Below, in pieces: positions 1-8,356 of a DNA stretch of 43,604 nt; position 1 is the first letter of the stretch; the number at the start of each line of letters is the position of its first letter. The DNA comes from Caldipriscus sp964426895 (GTDB lineage: Bacteria; Hydrothermota; Hydrothermia; LBFQ01): contig CAYRSH010000006.1 of assembly GCA_964426895.1 (NCBI GenBank), positions 1-43,604 on the forward strand, read 5' to 3'. Made by a program: the position numbers and the translations under genes. The notes under the pieces were generated by a model. It saw nothing but the letters and a program-made list of their open reading frames with translations. It was not told where the DNA came from and did not search any database.

Positions 1-6
1 TATTAA

Positions 7-216
7 AGGTATTCTTCCGATAGTACCGATATCCTCGTTTTTAAAGCGGTGAGGCGTACAAAAGGCTATAATTACATCGGATGGATGCGTGCTTATAAGT
101 CGTCAAATACGGATAATGCAAGAATTGTGGAAAACCCGGTTCCTAATACATATACCGCGGAGAAAGACAATAAGTTCTCCGAGATTGAAGGGGTTTATTC
201 GGTTGATGGGAGGTAA
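7..216 (+). CDS. Possible 3' fragment of an unidentified gene
   Basis: The frame is open from just after a TAA at 4-6 to a TAA at 214-216 and has the codon flavour of its neighbours. The only usual starts are GTG at 49 and ATG at 85. The peptide contains YNYIGWMRAYKSSNTDNARI and ends in YSVDGR. I do not recognise a family. It could be the tail of a gene cut by the window edge and a frameshift, or chance. A TATAAT at 67-72 has no useful ORF at the usual distance. Low confidence. Confidence 0.25.
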   Translation, partial: RYSSDSTDILVFKAVRRTKGYNYIGWMRAYKSSNTDNARIVENPVPNTYTAEKDNKFSEIEGVYSVDGR

Positions 217-231
217 CGTAAAGAATCCCCA

Positions 232-237
232 TAAAAT
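232..237 (+). promoter_or_regulatory. Putative -10 box (TAAAAT) for the TauE-like gene
   Basis: TAAAAT ends 7 bases before the TTG start at 244, with no Shine-Dalgarno between. This fits the leaderless arrangement repeated at many other operon heads in the window. No convincing -35 element was seen. Confidence 0.4.
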
Positions 238-243
238 ACCCAC

Positions 244-987
244 TTGTATTTTTTGTTTCCCCTTATCGGATTGTTTGCGGGTTTTACGGGTTCCCTTTTG
301 GGTTTGGGGGGCGGGGTAATAGTTGTACCCTTATTAACATTGCTGGGATTAAATGTTAAAACCGCCGTTGCAATAAGTATATTCTCAACGATAGCCACTT
401 GGGCATCCGCCTCGGAAAAATACATAAGGTCTAACCTCGTTGATTTTAAAGTGGCTTTCTTCTTGGGTTCCGCCACAACTATTGGGGCGTTTATAGGTTC
501 AAGGGCATTATATATTTTTCCCGAAAAGGTGATAAGTCTTATCTTTGTTTTTATAACCCTATTGGTTTTGTATTCAAACATACGGGGATTATCTTCGGAT
601 AACAAAACGGAAAAATTTACACCTATTAGACTCGCCTTTTCCTATGCTTTTATGCTTTTGGCGGGTTTTATCTCCGCAATTCTGGGTATAGGGGCGGGTG
701 TTTTTAAGGTTTTTGCAATGGATAGGATCCTTAATATGTCTTACAGGGTATCAACCGCAACGAGCATGTTTCTAATAGGCATAACCGCTTCTTCAAGTGC
801 GGTTTATTACGCTTTTAATAAGGATTTGGATCCCTTCAATACATCCATAGTGGCCTTAGGGGCTATAATAGGGGGTCTTTTGGGTTCAAGGGTTATGGTT
901 ATCCTTCCGGTAAAAGTTTTGAGGTTTATATTTTCCGTCGTTGTGGTTGCCTTAATCGTGAGTTTTGTTTTTAAAACGCTGTTATGA
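244..987 (+). CDS. TauE/SafE-family membrane permease
   Basis: A hydrophobic protein of 247 residues with about eight membrane segments. It has the two-fold internal repeat typical of TauE/SafE (DUF81) carriers: a glycine-rich LLGLGGGVIVVP near residue 20 and a second copy, LGIGAGVFKV, near 150. Family members export or import sulfonates, sulfite or other small organic anions; the substrate cannot be read here. The start is TTG at 244, chosen because a TAAAAT lies just upstream and the first membrane segment begins at once. The ATG of the next gene overlaps its stop (ATGA), so the two are co-translated. Length is normal for the family. Confidence 0.8.
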   Translation: MYFLFPLIGLFAGFTGSLLGLGGGVIVVPLLTLLGLNVKTAVAISIFSTIATWASASEKYIRSNLVDFKVAFFLGSATTIGAFIGSRALYIFPEKVISLIFVFITLLVLYSNIRGLSSDNKTEKFTPIRLAFSYAFMLLAGFISAILGIGAGVFKVFAMDRILNMSYRVSTATSMFLIGITASSSAVYYAFNKDLDPFNTSIVALGAIIGGLLGSRVMVILPVKVLRFIFSVVVVALIVSFVFKTLL

Positions 988-1889
988 GAAAATCCACAAT
1001 TTTTATTTTGGTTTTTGTTTCAATAATATCGGAAATCTTTCTGGGTAGGGTTTTCGGCTATGAAATATTGGTTTTGAGGATTTTAAGGTTATTCCTCGGG
1101 ATTTCGGCGGGTTTGGGTTTGGGGGTTGTGGGTGCGGTTTTGCAAAGGGTTTATAGAAACCCATTGGCGGACGGTTATATACTGGGTATATCCGGAGGGG
1201 CAATTCTCGGGGTGGCGATTTCCGAATATTTAAAACTACCTATGCCCTTTTATGCCACATCGTTGATATTTTCCTTATTGGTTTCGCTTATAATAATCCT
1301 TGTAAGCCCCAAGGTTCACGAGTGGATGCTACCAGTAATAGGAATAGGTATAGGGATGTTTTTTTCATCGGTGGCGATAATATTTTTTATTATGGCCGGT
1401 GTTGAATCCACCAGAACATTTTATGCCCTTTGGGGTTCTTTGGGTAGATTTTTTTCTACAAGTGATATTGCGATTGTTATAACCGTTTTCGCCTTTACCC
1501 TCATCCTATCCCTTTTACTCGTTTTAAAAAATAGGGAATTTGATGCCACATCGCTGGGGAATTTAGAGGCATTATGCCTGGGCTATGATCCAAAGTTAAT
1601 AACCGTTTATGCAACCATTTTATCTTCCCTTATAGTTGCGGTTTTAACATCTTATGCGGGTATTATCGGGTTTGTGGGTATAATGGCTCCCCACATGGTT
1701 AGAATATTGGGTTATAGGGAGGGTTGGAATTTTTACGCTTTTTCGGGTATGTTGGGAATATTCTTTGTGCTTTTTGGAGATTCCTTGGGAAGGTTAATAT
1801 TGGGTATAGACCCCCCAATTGGGATTATTATGGGTATCATAGGTTCCCCTTTCTTCATTTACTTAGTCTTAAAAGAGGAAAAAGGTTAA
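984..1889 (+). CDS. FecCD/BtuC-type ABC transporter permease
   Basis: A 301-residue multi-spanning protein of the FecCD family, the membrane subunit of importers for iron siderophores, haem or cobalamin. Visible hallmarks are RNPLADGYILGISGGA near residues 58-73 and the C-terminal coupling segment GIIGFVGIMAPHMVRILGY. The start ATG overlaps the TauE-like stop. Neither the ATPase nor the periplasmic binding protein lies downstream, because the next sequence is a decayed convergent gene. Partners must be elsewhere or upstream of the window. The substrate is not deducible. It is somewhat short for the family (usually 320-350), mainly in the N-terminus. Confidence 0.85.
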   Translation: MRKSTIFILVFVSIISEIFLGRVFGYEILVLRILRLFLGISAGLGLGVVGAVLQRVYRNPLADGYILGISGGAILGVAISEYLKLPMPFYATSLIFSLLVSLIIILVSPKVHEWMLPVIGIGIGMFFSSVAIIFFIMAGVESTRTFYALWGSLGRFFSTSDIAIVITVFAFTLILSLLLVLKNREFDATSLGNLEALCLGYDPKLITVYATILSSLIVAVLTSYAGIIGFVGIMAPHMVRILGYREGWNFYAFSGMLGIFFVLFGDSLGRLILGIDPPIGIIMGIIGSPFFIYLVLKEEKG

Positions 1890-2159
1890 ATCCTCAAACA
1901 CCTTATTGCGGTTTTCAAGGGTAAGGTGTAAGGGGAATTGTGGCTAAAATATTAAGGTCTTCCAAAAATACAAGTCTTTCAACGGTTTCAACAAAACCTT
2001 TGGAAAACAACTCCATCTTCCCTATCTCATCTAAGATTAGAATTTTATCTTTGGTAAAGCGAGTTTCTCAAATCCCGAAACATCAACGGCGTATTTCCCA
2101 ACCCTATAAAAGGAAAACCCTTTTTATCAATGTGGTCTTTCCCACATGAAAATCTTCAA
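1869..2159 (-). pseudogene. Decayed THEP1-type nucleoside-triphosphatase
   Basis: Read on the minus strand from TTG at 2159, pieces of a THEP1/NTPase_1 (PF03266) protein appear in different frames. They are KIF, then VGKTTLIKRVF (P-loop), then VGKYAVDVSGFEKLALP, then ILILDEIGKMELFSKGF (Walker B), then LNILATIPLTPYP and LENRNKVFEDL. The glycine-rich start of the P-loop and the middle of the protein are missing, and at least three frame changes or stops separate the pieces. The order and motifs match the family, so this is a broken gene. Its TTG overlaps the yidD stop (TTGA), so it was once the last gene of that operon. Its 3' end overlaps the FecCD gene. Confidence 0.75.
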
Positions 2160-2350
2160 GGCAGATCAATACCCCCCTTTGAAAAGGGATTACACCTCAA
2201 AACCCTCCAAACCGCCTTAAACAAACCCTTAAACAAGCCGTATTTCTTCAAGGATAAAACCGCATATTCGGAACATGTTGGATAAAATCTACAAGTGGGG
2301 GGTTTTAAAGGGGAAATGTATTTTCTATATGTGTTAATCAAAAAAATCAG
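2156..2350 (-). CDS. yidD: Membrane protein insertion efficiency factor YidD
   Basis: A small basic protein with the YidD core: TYRKYISPLKPPTCRFYPTCSEYA, followed by a Gly/Phe/Lys-rich stretch and RVLRCNPFSKGG. In E. coli YidD assists YidC-dependent membrane insertion. The start is uncertain. The frame has no ATG near the expected position. I used CTG at 2350, which gives MIFLINTYRKY; ATA at 2362 (overlapping the TPR stop) or TTG at 2341 are alternatives. No Shine-Dalgarno is seen, so translation is probably coupled to the upstream TPR gene, whose stop is at 2359-2361. Usually yidD sits beside rnpA; here rnpA is about 35 kb away. Confidence 0.85.
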   Translation of the reverse strand: MIFLINTYRKYISPLKPPTCRFYPTCSEYAVLSLKKYGLFKGLFKAVWRVLRCNPFSKGGIDLP

Positions 2351-2358
2351 GGATTCGG

Positions 2359-3141
2359 TTATTGGGTTTTTGCCTTTGCCCTCGGATGACTCGGGTCTAT
2401 GCTTAATATCTGTTGCCATACCCTCTTAGCACCTTCCGTATCGCCTTGCGCTTCTAATGACAAAGCGGTTTTTTCAAGTTTAATTATACGCAAATACTTC
2501 TTCGCAACTTCATCGTTTGGGTTTTTGCTTAAAGCATCCCTAACCATCTGCTCGGCCTTTGATATATTCCCCTGTTGATAATAAACCTTTCTAATATCCT
2601 CTTCTTTCAATGTTTCTATATTTAAAGATAAACCTCTACCCGAAAGTGTTGGGGTTATATCGGGCATTTTTGTCGTGGGTGTGGAGGGTTTGCTTAAACT
2701 AACATTTCCGCTTAGGTTTGAAGAACTCAAATCTATGGTGGGGGCCTTTATATCGGGAATACTCGTTGTTTGGGTTGGTTGTTTTTGCTCATTTACAACC
2801 AATTGACCCTGTGTATTTTGGGATTGTTGGTTTTCGGGGATAATTAGGGCATTTGATGATGTATCGGGTGTCTGGGTTTCAACTTTTGAAACCCCTGTGG
2901 TTTCCCGTTGTTGCACGGTTTTTGGTTTGTCTCCTTCATGGATCTCACTTTTAACCTCGGATATGACTTTGCTTACTGTGGTGTCTTGGAGGTTGGATGA
3001 ACTCTGTAATGTGTCGGGCGATTCAACCCCCACATTTTGGAGGTTTTTAGTTAAAAAATAATACGCAACGCCAACCCCTACACCTCCCCCTATTGCGGCC
3101 GCTATAATAACCAAAAATACGATTAGTATTACTCTCCTCAA
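2359..3141 (-). CDS. Membrane-anchored TPR-like protein
   Basis: About 260 residues with no enzyme signature. The N-terminus RRVILIVFLVIIAAAIGGGVG is a single membrane anchor. It is followed by a long low-complexity linker rich in Ser, Thr, Pro and Gln, then a C-terminal helical repeat region of about 85 residues with TPR spacing (ISKAEQMVRDALSKNPND, then GDTEGAKRVWQQILSIDP). The start is TTG at 3139-3141, because TAGAAT at 3149-3154 lies 8 bases upstream, as at other genes here; a longer reading would run into the divergent gene. The C-terminal domain resembles that of the FHA protein at 9593-11320. The function is unknown; a scaffold in the inner membrane is plausible. Confidence 0.7.
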   Translation of the reverse strand: MRRVILIVFLVIIAAAIGGGVGVGVAYYFLTKNLQNVGVESPDTLQSSSNLQDTTVSKVISEVKSEIHEGDKPKTVQQRETTGVSKVETQTPDTSSNALIIPENQQSQNTQGQLVVNEQKQPTQTTSIPDIKAPTIDLSSSNLSGNVSLSKPSTPTTKMPDITPTLSGRGLSLNIETLKEEDIRKVYYQQGNISKAEQMVRDALSKNPNDEVAKKYLRIIKLEKTALSLEAQGDTEGAKRVWQQILSIDPSHPRAKAKTQ

Positions 3142-3148
3142 CACCGAT

Positions 3149-3154
3149 ATTCTA
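3149..3154 (-). promoter_or_regulatory. Putative -10 box (TAGAAT) for the TPR-yidD operon
   Basis: TAGAAT on the minus strand ends 8 bases before the TTG start at 3141. It faces a second -10 box at 3205-3210 on the other strand, so 3142-3217 is a divergent promoter region. Confidence 0.5.
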
Positions 3155-3204
3155 AGGTTGTAATGGAAGTTTTGCAAGGGGGATTTCTCAAAACGGAACG
3201 GGTG

Positions 3205-3210
3205 TATAAT
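3205..3210 (+). promoter_or_regulatory. Putative -10 box (TATAAT) for the small membrane ORF and topA
   Basis: TATAAT followed by ATCCGTA and then ATG at 3218. Both the box and the following bases match the arrangement at rpmA (TATAATATCCAGCTATG) and tldE (TAGAATATCCGCTATG). There is no Shine-Dalgarno, so the transcript is probably leaderless. Confidence 0.55.
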
Positions 3211-3217
3211 ATCCGTA

Positions 3218-3313
3218 ATGTCTGCGGATGCTTTGATTGTAATGCTTATAGCGTGGGGTATAACCATAGCCCTATTTGTTTGGAGTATGTATATGATTTT
3301 GAGGGAAAAGTAG
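3218..3313 (+). CDS. 31-residue single-pass membrane peptide upstream of topA
   Basis: ATG at 3218 opens a frame of 31 codons ending TAG at 3311-3313, only 2 bases before the topA ATG at 3316. The peptide has a short N-terminus (MSADA), about 20 hydrophobic residues with two Trp, and a charged ILREK end. This is the form of small membrane accessory subunits such as CcmD-like or MetS-like peptides, but I cannot assign it to either. Support comes from the strong -10 box at the usual leaderless distance and the tight spacing to topA. It is too short to be found by ordinary length cut-offs. Confidence 0.55.
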   Translation: MSADALIVMLIAWGITIALFVWSMYMILREK

Positions 3314-3315
3314 TT

Positions 3316-4977
3316 ATGGCAAAGAGGTGGAGGGTATTGCTTATAGTGGAATCGCCCACAAAGGCTAAAACTTTAAGGGGTTATCTCAAAGGCGATTTTG
3401 TGGTTGTGGCGAGTAAAGGGCATATTAAGGATCTGCCGGTAAAGGAATTGGGTGTGGATTTAAAGACTTTTTCGCCAAAGTATCGGGTAATAAAGGGGAA
3501 ACTCGGGGTAATAAGGTTTATCAAAAAACTCGCAAAAAACGCCGATATTATTCTAATAGGTAGCGACCCGGATAGGGAGGGTGAGGCTATAGCGTTTCAT
3601 ATATACGAAGAGTTGAAGGGTTTGAGGAAGAAGGTTAAAAGGGTTTTGTTTTACGAGATCACACCGGAAGCCATAAACGAAGCGGTGGAAAATCCCACGG
3701 ATATAGACAAGAATAAAGTGGAATCCCAAAAGGCCAGAAGGGTGCTTGATAGACTCGTTGGATATTTGATAAGCCCAATACTTTGGAAGAAACTCAGATG
3801 GGGTTTGTCGGCGGGGAGGGTTCAAACGGCCGCTTTAAGGCTTGTAGTTGAGAGGGAGAGGGAAATTGAAAGTTTTGTACCCCAAAAGTTTTGGTATTTT
3901 GAGGTAATATTCGAGAAGGATGGCAAAACCTTTAAGGCGAGGTCCGAAAAAAATTATTTTGATGAGGGGGAAGCAAAAAAACTTTATCAAATACTTAAAG
4001 GTGAAACCTTTATAGTTGAGGAATTCAAGAAGGAGATAAAAAAACAGAACCCACCACCACCTTTAAAAACCTCAACATTACAGCAGGAAGCCAATAATAT
4101 GTTCGGTTTTTCGGCGGGTAAAACCATGCAAATAGCCCAAAGTTTGTATGAGGGTATAGAAATAGACGGGAAGAGGGTGGGTTTGATAACATACCATAGG
4201 ACGGATTCCACGAGGTTGTCAAATAAAGGTATAAACTTTTTGAGGAAGACGATAAAGGAGTTGTTCCCGGCTAAATACCTTCCAAAGCATGGTAGGAATT
4301 ATGGAAATGATAAGGGGAATGTTCAGGGAGCCCATGAGGCAATAAGGCCTACATATCCCGATATAAAACCCGAGGATTTGAAAGGTAAAGTTGATGAAGA
4401 TACCCTGGGGATATACGAAATCATTTGGAGGAGGGCAATAGCATCCCAGATGAGCCCCGTTGAATATGAGTATAAGAAGGCGATAATAAAGGCTGGGAAT
4501 GTTAAATTTTTAGCGGAGGGGAGGGAAATGGTGTTTGATGGGTGGTCAAGGGTATGGCCTTACAATTTAAAGGAAGGTTATATACCGGATTTGGAAGAGG
4601 GGGAGATTTTAAAGGTTAAGAAAATCCAACTAAAAGAGGATAAGACCAAACCAAAACCGAGATATACGGAAGCAACACTAGTTGAAGAACTGGAAAAGTT
4701 GGGTATAGGAAGGCCTTCAACATACGCAACGATTTTGAAAACCCTTTTTGTTAGAAAATATGTGATAAAGAAGGGAAAATCTTTGATTCCCACGGAACTC
4801 GGGAAAAAGGTTTTGGATGAACTTTTAAAGTTTTTCCCGGACATATTTGACTATAGATTTACCGCAAAGATGGAGGAAGAGTTGGATAAAATTGAGGAGG
4901 GTAAGGAGACATATCAAAATGTCGTTAAAACATTTTATAAGAACTTAGAGCCAAAGCTTGAAAAAGCCGGTGGATGA
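3316..4977 (+). CDS. topA: DNA topoisomerase I (type IA)
   Basis: Relaxes negative supercoils by cutting one strand through a tyrosine. The TOPRIM domain is at the N-terminus (VLLIVESPTKAK; GSDPDREGEAIAFHI), and the catalytic Tyr is residue 293 in LITYHRTDSTR. Further family motifs are GLSAGRVQTAALRLVVERE and EKLGIGRPSTYATIL. I start it at ATG 3316, where the TOPRIM fold begins; longer readings overlap the small ORF and the divergent promoter. At 553 residues it ends just after the core domain (KMEEELDKIEEG) and has no C-terminal zinc-finger cysteines, which many bacterial TopA proteins carry. The glycosyltransferase ATG overlaps its stop (ATGA). Confidence 0.95.
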   Translation: MAKRWRVLLIVESPTKAKTLRGYLKGDFVVVASKGHIKDLPVKELGVDLKTFSPKYRVIKGKLGVIRFIKKLAKNADIILIGSDPDREGEAIAFHIYEELKGLRKKVKRVLFYEITPEAINEAVENPTDIDKNKVESQKARRVLDRLVGYLISPILWKKLRWGLSAGRVQTAALRLVVEREREIESFVPQKFWYFEVIFEKDGKTFKARSEKNYFDEGEAKKLYQILKGETFIVEEFKKEIKKQNPPPPLKTSTLQQEANNMFGFSAGKTMQIAQSLYEGIEIDGKRVGLITYHRTDSTRLSNKGINFLRKTIKELFPAKYLPKHGRNYGNDKGNVQGAHEAIRPTYPDIKPEDLKGKVDEDTLGIYEIIWRRAIASQMSPVEYEYKKAIIKAGNVKFLAEGREMVFDGWSRVWPYNLKEGYIPDLEEGEILKVKKIQLKEDKTKPKPRYTEATLVEELEKLGIGRPSTYATILKTLFVRKYVIKKGKSLIPTELGKKVLDELLKFFPDIFDYRFTAKMEEELDKIEEGKETYQNVVKTFYKNLEPKLEKAGG

Positions 4978-6059
4978 GGGTATCCTTTGTAATGCCCTAT
5001 TTTTTTAAGGAAGTTAGCGGGGGAGCGGAAAAGCAGGCCTATTTATTGGCAAAGCATTTGGTAAAAGAGGGGTGTGATGTGTATTATCTGACATCGGGAA
5101 AGGGGGATGAGATAGTTGAGGGTATAAAGGTTTTGAGGGTTTTAAGGCTTCCGCATATCTTTCAATACCTTGAATATCCCAAAATCCTTGTGCACCTATT
5201 TGACTTAAACCCCGATATGGTTATAACCCGTATAAGGCACTATTATTTTCCCGTTGCCCTTTACGGTTTTTTATCCTTCAAACCCTCTATAATATTCATA
5301 CCTGAAAATCGCATACCACATCCCCTTTATGAAACCGAGAAGGTTTTTAAGAAAAGGATAAATTTATTCAAAAAAATCTTGGCGGTTGCCAATTCCCTTT
5401 TGTTAGATTTTTTCGCTTATATTGGGATATTCATAAGTAAAACGGTCGTGATCCAAAACGAAAAGCAGAGGAAGTTTATAAAGAAAATCTACGGGAAAGA
5501 ATCCTTAAAAATGTCTTCAATTTTTGAACCGGTTGAGGTAAAAGTGGAAGAAAAAAAGGGTATATGTTGGGTTGGGAATATAAGGGAGGAAAAGAGGCCG
5601 GAAATCCTTGTGCAATTAGCAAAACTATTACCCGAAGAGGTGTTTTATATGGTTGGTAGGATTCCGGAAAGGTATAAGGGTTCTTTCGGGGATTTAAAAA
5701 ACTTAAAAATTCTTGGGGAATTGGAATATACGGAAACCGTTAAAGTAATAGCAAACTCAAAGGTTTATGTGAATACATCGGTAGATGAGGGGTTTCCTAA
5801 CACCTTTTTGGAAAGTTGGTATTACAAAACCTTGGTTATCACCTTTGACGCAGACCCGGATGAAGTTATAGCGAAGGGCTTGGGTATAAAGGTTAAAACC
5901 TTAGATGAGGCCGCAAGCGTAATAAAGGACTTCAAAAAAAACCCAAAAAAGTATGAAAAAATTATCCAAAGGGCTTATAATTATGTTTTAGAAAACCATT
6001 TACCTCAAAAGGTTATAAGGGTTTTTAAGGAAAGGGTTATGGGGCTAAGTTGTAGGTGA
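4974..6059 (+). CDS. GT4-like glycosyltransferase
   Basis: A 361-residue GT-B fold protein. The N-terminal acceptor domain opens MRVSFVMPYFFKEVSGGAEKQ, with the Gly-Gly loop usual for GT4 enzymes. The C-terminal nucleotide-sugar domain holds WVGNIREEKRPEILVQLAK, GELEYTETVKVIANSKVYVNTS and the E-x7-E motif in DEGFPNTFLESW. It transfers a sugar from an NDP-sugar, probably for envelope polysaccharide or glycolipid; the substrate is not deducible. It is co-translated with topA through ATGA. Its last 23 bases overlap the end of the convergent SLC13 gene. Confidence 0.85.
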   Translation: MRVSFVMPYFFKEVSGGAEKQAYLLAKHLVKEGCDVYYLTSGKGDEIVEGIKVLRVLRLPHIFQYLEYPKILVHLFDLNPDMVITRIRHYYFPVALYGFLSFKPSIIFIPENRIPHPLYETEKVFKKRINLFKKILAVANSLLLDFFAYIGIFISKTVVIQNEKQRKFIKKIYGKESLKMSSIFEPVEVKVEEKKGICWVGNIREEKRPEILVQLAKLLPEEVFYMVGRIPERYKGSFGDLKNLKILGELEYTETVKVIANSKVYVNTSVDEGFPNTFLESWYYKTLVITFDADPDEVIAKGLGIKVKTLDEAASVIKDFKKNPKKYEKIIQRAYNYVLENHLPQKVIRVFKERVMGLSCR

Positions 6060-7347
6060 TTAGGATGTTTAATATCAAGGCCATAATGTTCATAAATACC
6101 CCCATTCTCATCATATCCCTTAATTCAACGAGTTTAAATGAATATACGAGCATATTGGGTGGGGTTGCGATGGGTAGCATAAAGGCTCCCGAAGCCGAGA
6201 TGGCAACAACCGCAGCCAAAGCGGGGGCATCAAGACCCATTCCTTGGGCAAAGGAATAGGCCAAAGGAACGAAAATTGCGGATATAGAAGTGTTGGAAGC
6301 GAATTCCGTTAGGATTAGCACAAACGCACTCCAAACCGCCACAAAGAACAAGGGGGGGAAACCTTTCAAACCGGAAATGTAATTAAGCATAAGATCCGAT
6401 AGTTTTCCCTTAACGATCATATCCGAAAGTGCAAAACCCCCCCCAAACAGCAGCAAAGCATCCCAAGGTATATCCTTTATATCATCCCAACCCATAAAAC
6501 CCAAAACGAATAACAAAACACCGAAAAAGATAGCAACGGTGGAATCGTCGGCATTTAATCCAAAGGCTTTTTCCCATAAGGGTAAGGTTATCCACAAAAT
6601 GGCAGTAACGATAAAGATAAACAGGACAGCCTTTCCCTTGGAATCCAAGGTAATGTTGTATGTTTTTACATCCACATTTCGCGTGGATAGTTTGAATACA
6701 AAGGATGAGAAAACTAAGAATGCCGTTTCCAATAGCAATGAATAGGGCAATCCAAACTTCAACCAATCCAAAAAGGTTATGTCCAAACCAAAGTTTCGCA
6801 AAGTCCCGGCATATATTATGTTTGGAGGTGTTCCAACCAATGTGGCCATACCCCCTATGCTTGATGAATATGCAGCGGTAAGGGCTAAAGCCTTCAAAAG
6901 TGAGCCTATCCGTAATGATAGGATAAGGGGTATCATTATCATTGTGGTTGATGTGTTGCTTATCCACATTGATAAAAAGTATGTGGCCAAAGAAATACCG
7001 ATAAATATTCCGAGTTCCGATTTCCCAAAAATCCTTATAATGCTACCCGCTAAAAACTTATGTATGTTGTACTTCTCTATGGCCTTCGCAAGGATGAAGC
7101 CTCCTAAGAAAAGGAATATGGGGGATTTTGCATAGTTTAGGGATATTTCCTTGGCGGGGGCTATACCGAACAATGGGGCGATTATTAAGGGTAAAAGGGC
7201 GGTTATTCCAAGGGGTATAACTTCGCTTATCCACCACGATGTCATCCAAAAAATGGTTCCAATGACAACTGCGGCGCTCCTATCCAAGGGTAAGATTAAA
7301 CATATTACAAATGCCAAAGGCCCAAAAACGAATAAAAGTTTGCGCAT
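6037..7347 (-). CDS. SLC13/DASS-family anion symporter
   Basis: A 436-residue transporter with about 11-12 membrane spans. It carries both SNT signatures of the divalent anion/sodium symporters: MWISNTSTTMIMIPL in the first half and TEFASNTSISAIFVPLA in the second. The C-terminal PIATPPNMLVYS corresponds to the family signature region. Likely substrates are dicarboxylates, sulfate or phosphate with Na+. It is the last gene of the minus-strand operon that begins with the DivIVA-like gene, 7 bases after the MscS stop. Its 3' end overlaps the glycosyltransferase on the other strand by 23 bases. Confidence 0.9.
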   Translation of the reverse strand: MRKLLFVFGPLAFVICLILPLDRSAAVVIGTIFWMTSWWISEVIPLGITALLPLIIAPLFGIAPAKEISLNYAKSPIFLFLGGFILAKAIEKYNIHKFLAGSIIRIFGKSELGIFIGISLATYFLSMWISNTSTTMIMIPLILSLRIGSLLKALALTAAYSSSIGGMATLVGTPPNIIYAGTLRNFGLDITFLDWLKFGLPYSLLLETAFLVFSSFVFKLSTRNVDVKTYNITLDSKGKAVLFIFIVTAILWITLPLWEKAFGLNADDSTVAIFFGVLLFVLGFMGWDDIKDIPWDALLLFGGGFALSDMIVKGKLSDLMLNYISGLKGFPPLFFVAVWSAFVLILTEFASNTSISAIFVPLAYSFAQGMGLDAPALAAVVAISASGAFMLPIATPPNMLVYSFKLVELRDMMRMGVFMNIMALILNILITYNLAP

Positions 7348-7354
7348 TATTTTC

Positions 7355-8356
7355 TCAAATAAACCGTGCGAATTGGGAAGGGTATTCTATACCCTCTTCC
7401 TTAAACCTTTCGTATATTTTACTTCTTATCTCCGAGGCACATTCCCTCCAAGAAGCACTATCCTTCGCACCAAACCTAATGGTAAATACAAGGGCAAAGT
7501 CCGCAAAATCGTCAAACCAAACCTTCGGTTCAAAGGTTTTGTCAAATCCTTTAAAGTTTTCCATTTCCTTTAATATTCCGTACAATATCTCGCGAACCCT
7601 CATCGGATCGCTTTTATAAGACACGCTTACCTTTATATCCGCAACATATACGGGTGTAGGTTTGTTATAGTTCAAAAGAATAGAGTTTATTATCTGCGTG
7701 TTCGGAATGTATATGAGATTGTTATTGTAATTCCGTATAACGGTAGAATAAACCCCTATATCCACAACCTCGCCCGTGTGCCCTTCAATACTTATAACAT
7801 CCCCCACCTCCACCCTCTTTGAAGATGTGATATATATTCCCGAGAAGAGGTTTGATAAAAGCGGTTGTAGTGCCAAGGCAACGGCTAAACCACCTATCCC
7901 CAAAGCGGTTAGTAATGGAGTGATTTGAACACCAACGGAGTTCAGGCCGAACAATAATCCGAGGGAGAATATACCCCATTTTGCGGTTATATCTATTATC
8001 GTTGATTTAACTTGAAGTTGGTATTCAAGGAACAAACTTAACAAATTTCCAGCCGTGTAAGATATTGACGAGATTAAAAGCAAAATAAAAGCCCTTTGCA
8101 GAAAAACATTAACGCTATGCCCCAAGTATTCCCCAAATAGTCTGATGGAAATATATATTCCCAAAACCACAAACCATAAAATTACGGATAACCTGAGGGC
8201 TCTATACACATTGTAAAATAGGTTTTCTTTACCTTTTAAGACCTTTAAAAGTATATACCTTACCACAAGGGAAACGAAAATGCCAAAGAGTAAGGAGGAT
8301 AAAATTATGATTGCGGATATTACAAGGGGATGTTTTAAAAGTGCCATATTAACCAT
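7355..8356 (-). CDS. MscS-family small-conductance mechanosensitive channel
   Basis: 333 residues. Three or four membrane spans in the N-terminal half are followed by the pore helix and beta domain of MscS (LTALGIGGLAVALALQPLLSNLFSG; then RVEVGDVISIEGHTGEVVDIG and IYIPNTQIINSILLNY). It would form a heptameric channel that opens under membrane tension during osmotic downshock. ATG at 8356 lies inside the end of the upstream PAP2 gene; ATG at 8347 is an equally possible start. It is an inner-operon gene and needs no own promoter. Confidence 0.9.
   Translation of the reverse strand: MVNMALLKHPLVISAIIILSSLLFGIFVSLVVRYILLKVLKGKENLFYNVYRALRLSVILWFVVLGIYISIRLFGEYLGHSVNVFLQRAFILLLISSISYTAGNLLSLFLEYQLQVKSTIIDITAKWGIFSLGLLFGLNSVGVQITPLLTALGIGGLAVALALQPLLSNLFSGIYITSSKRVEVGDVISIEGHTGEVVDIGVYSTVIRNYNNNLIYIPNTQIINSILLNYNKPTPVYVADIKVSVSYKSDPMRVREILYGILKEMENFKGFDKTFEPKVWFDDFADFALVFTIRFGAKDSASWRECASEIRSKIYERFKEEGIEYPSQFARFI

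Noticed and set aside
89..319. Plus-strand ORF overlapping the TauE-like start
   Set aside because: It runs out of frame into the TauE-like gene, has no family signal and odd composition.
1940..2149. Plus-strand ORF of 69 codons
   Set aside because: It is the reverse of the THEP1 pseudogene; the minus strand carries clear family motifs.
3163..3315. Longer topA reading with 51 extra N-terminal residues
   Set aside because: It overlaps the divergent promoter region and the 31-residue ORF, and the TOPRIM fold begins at ATG 3316.
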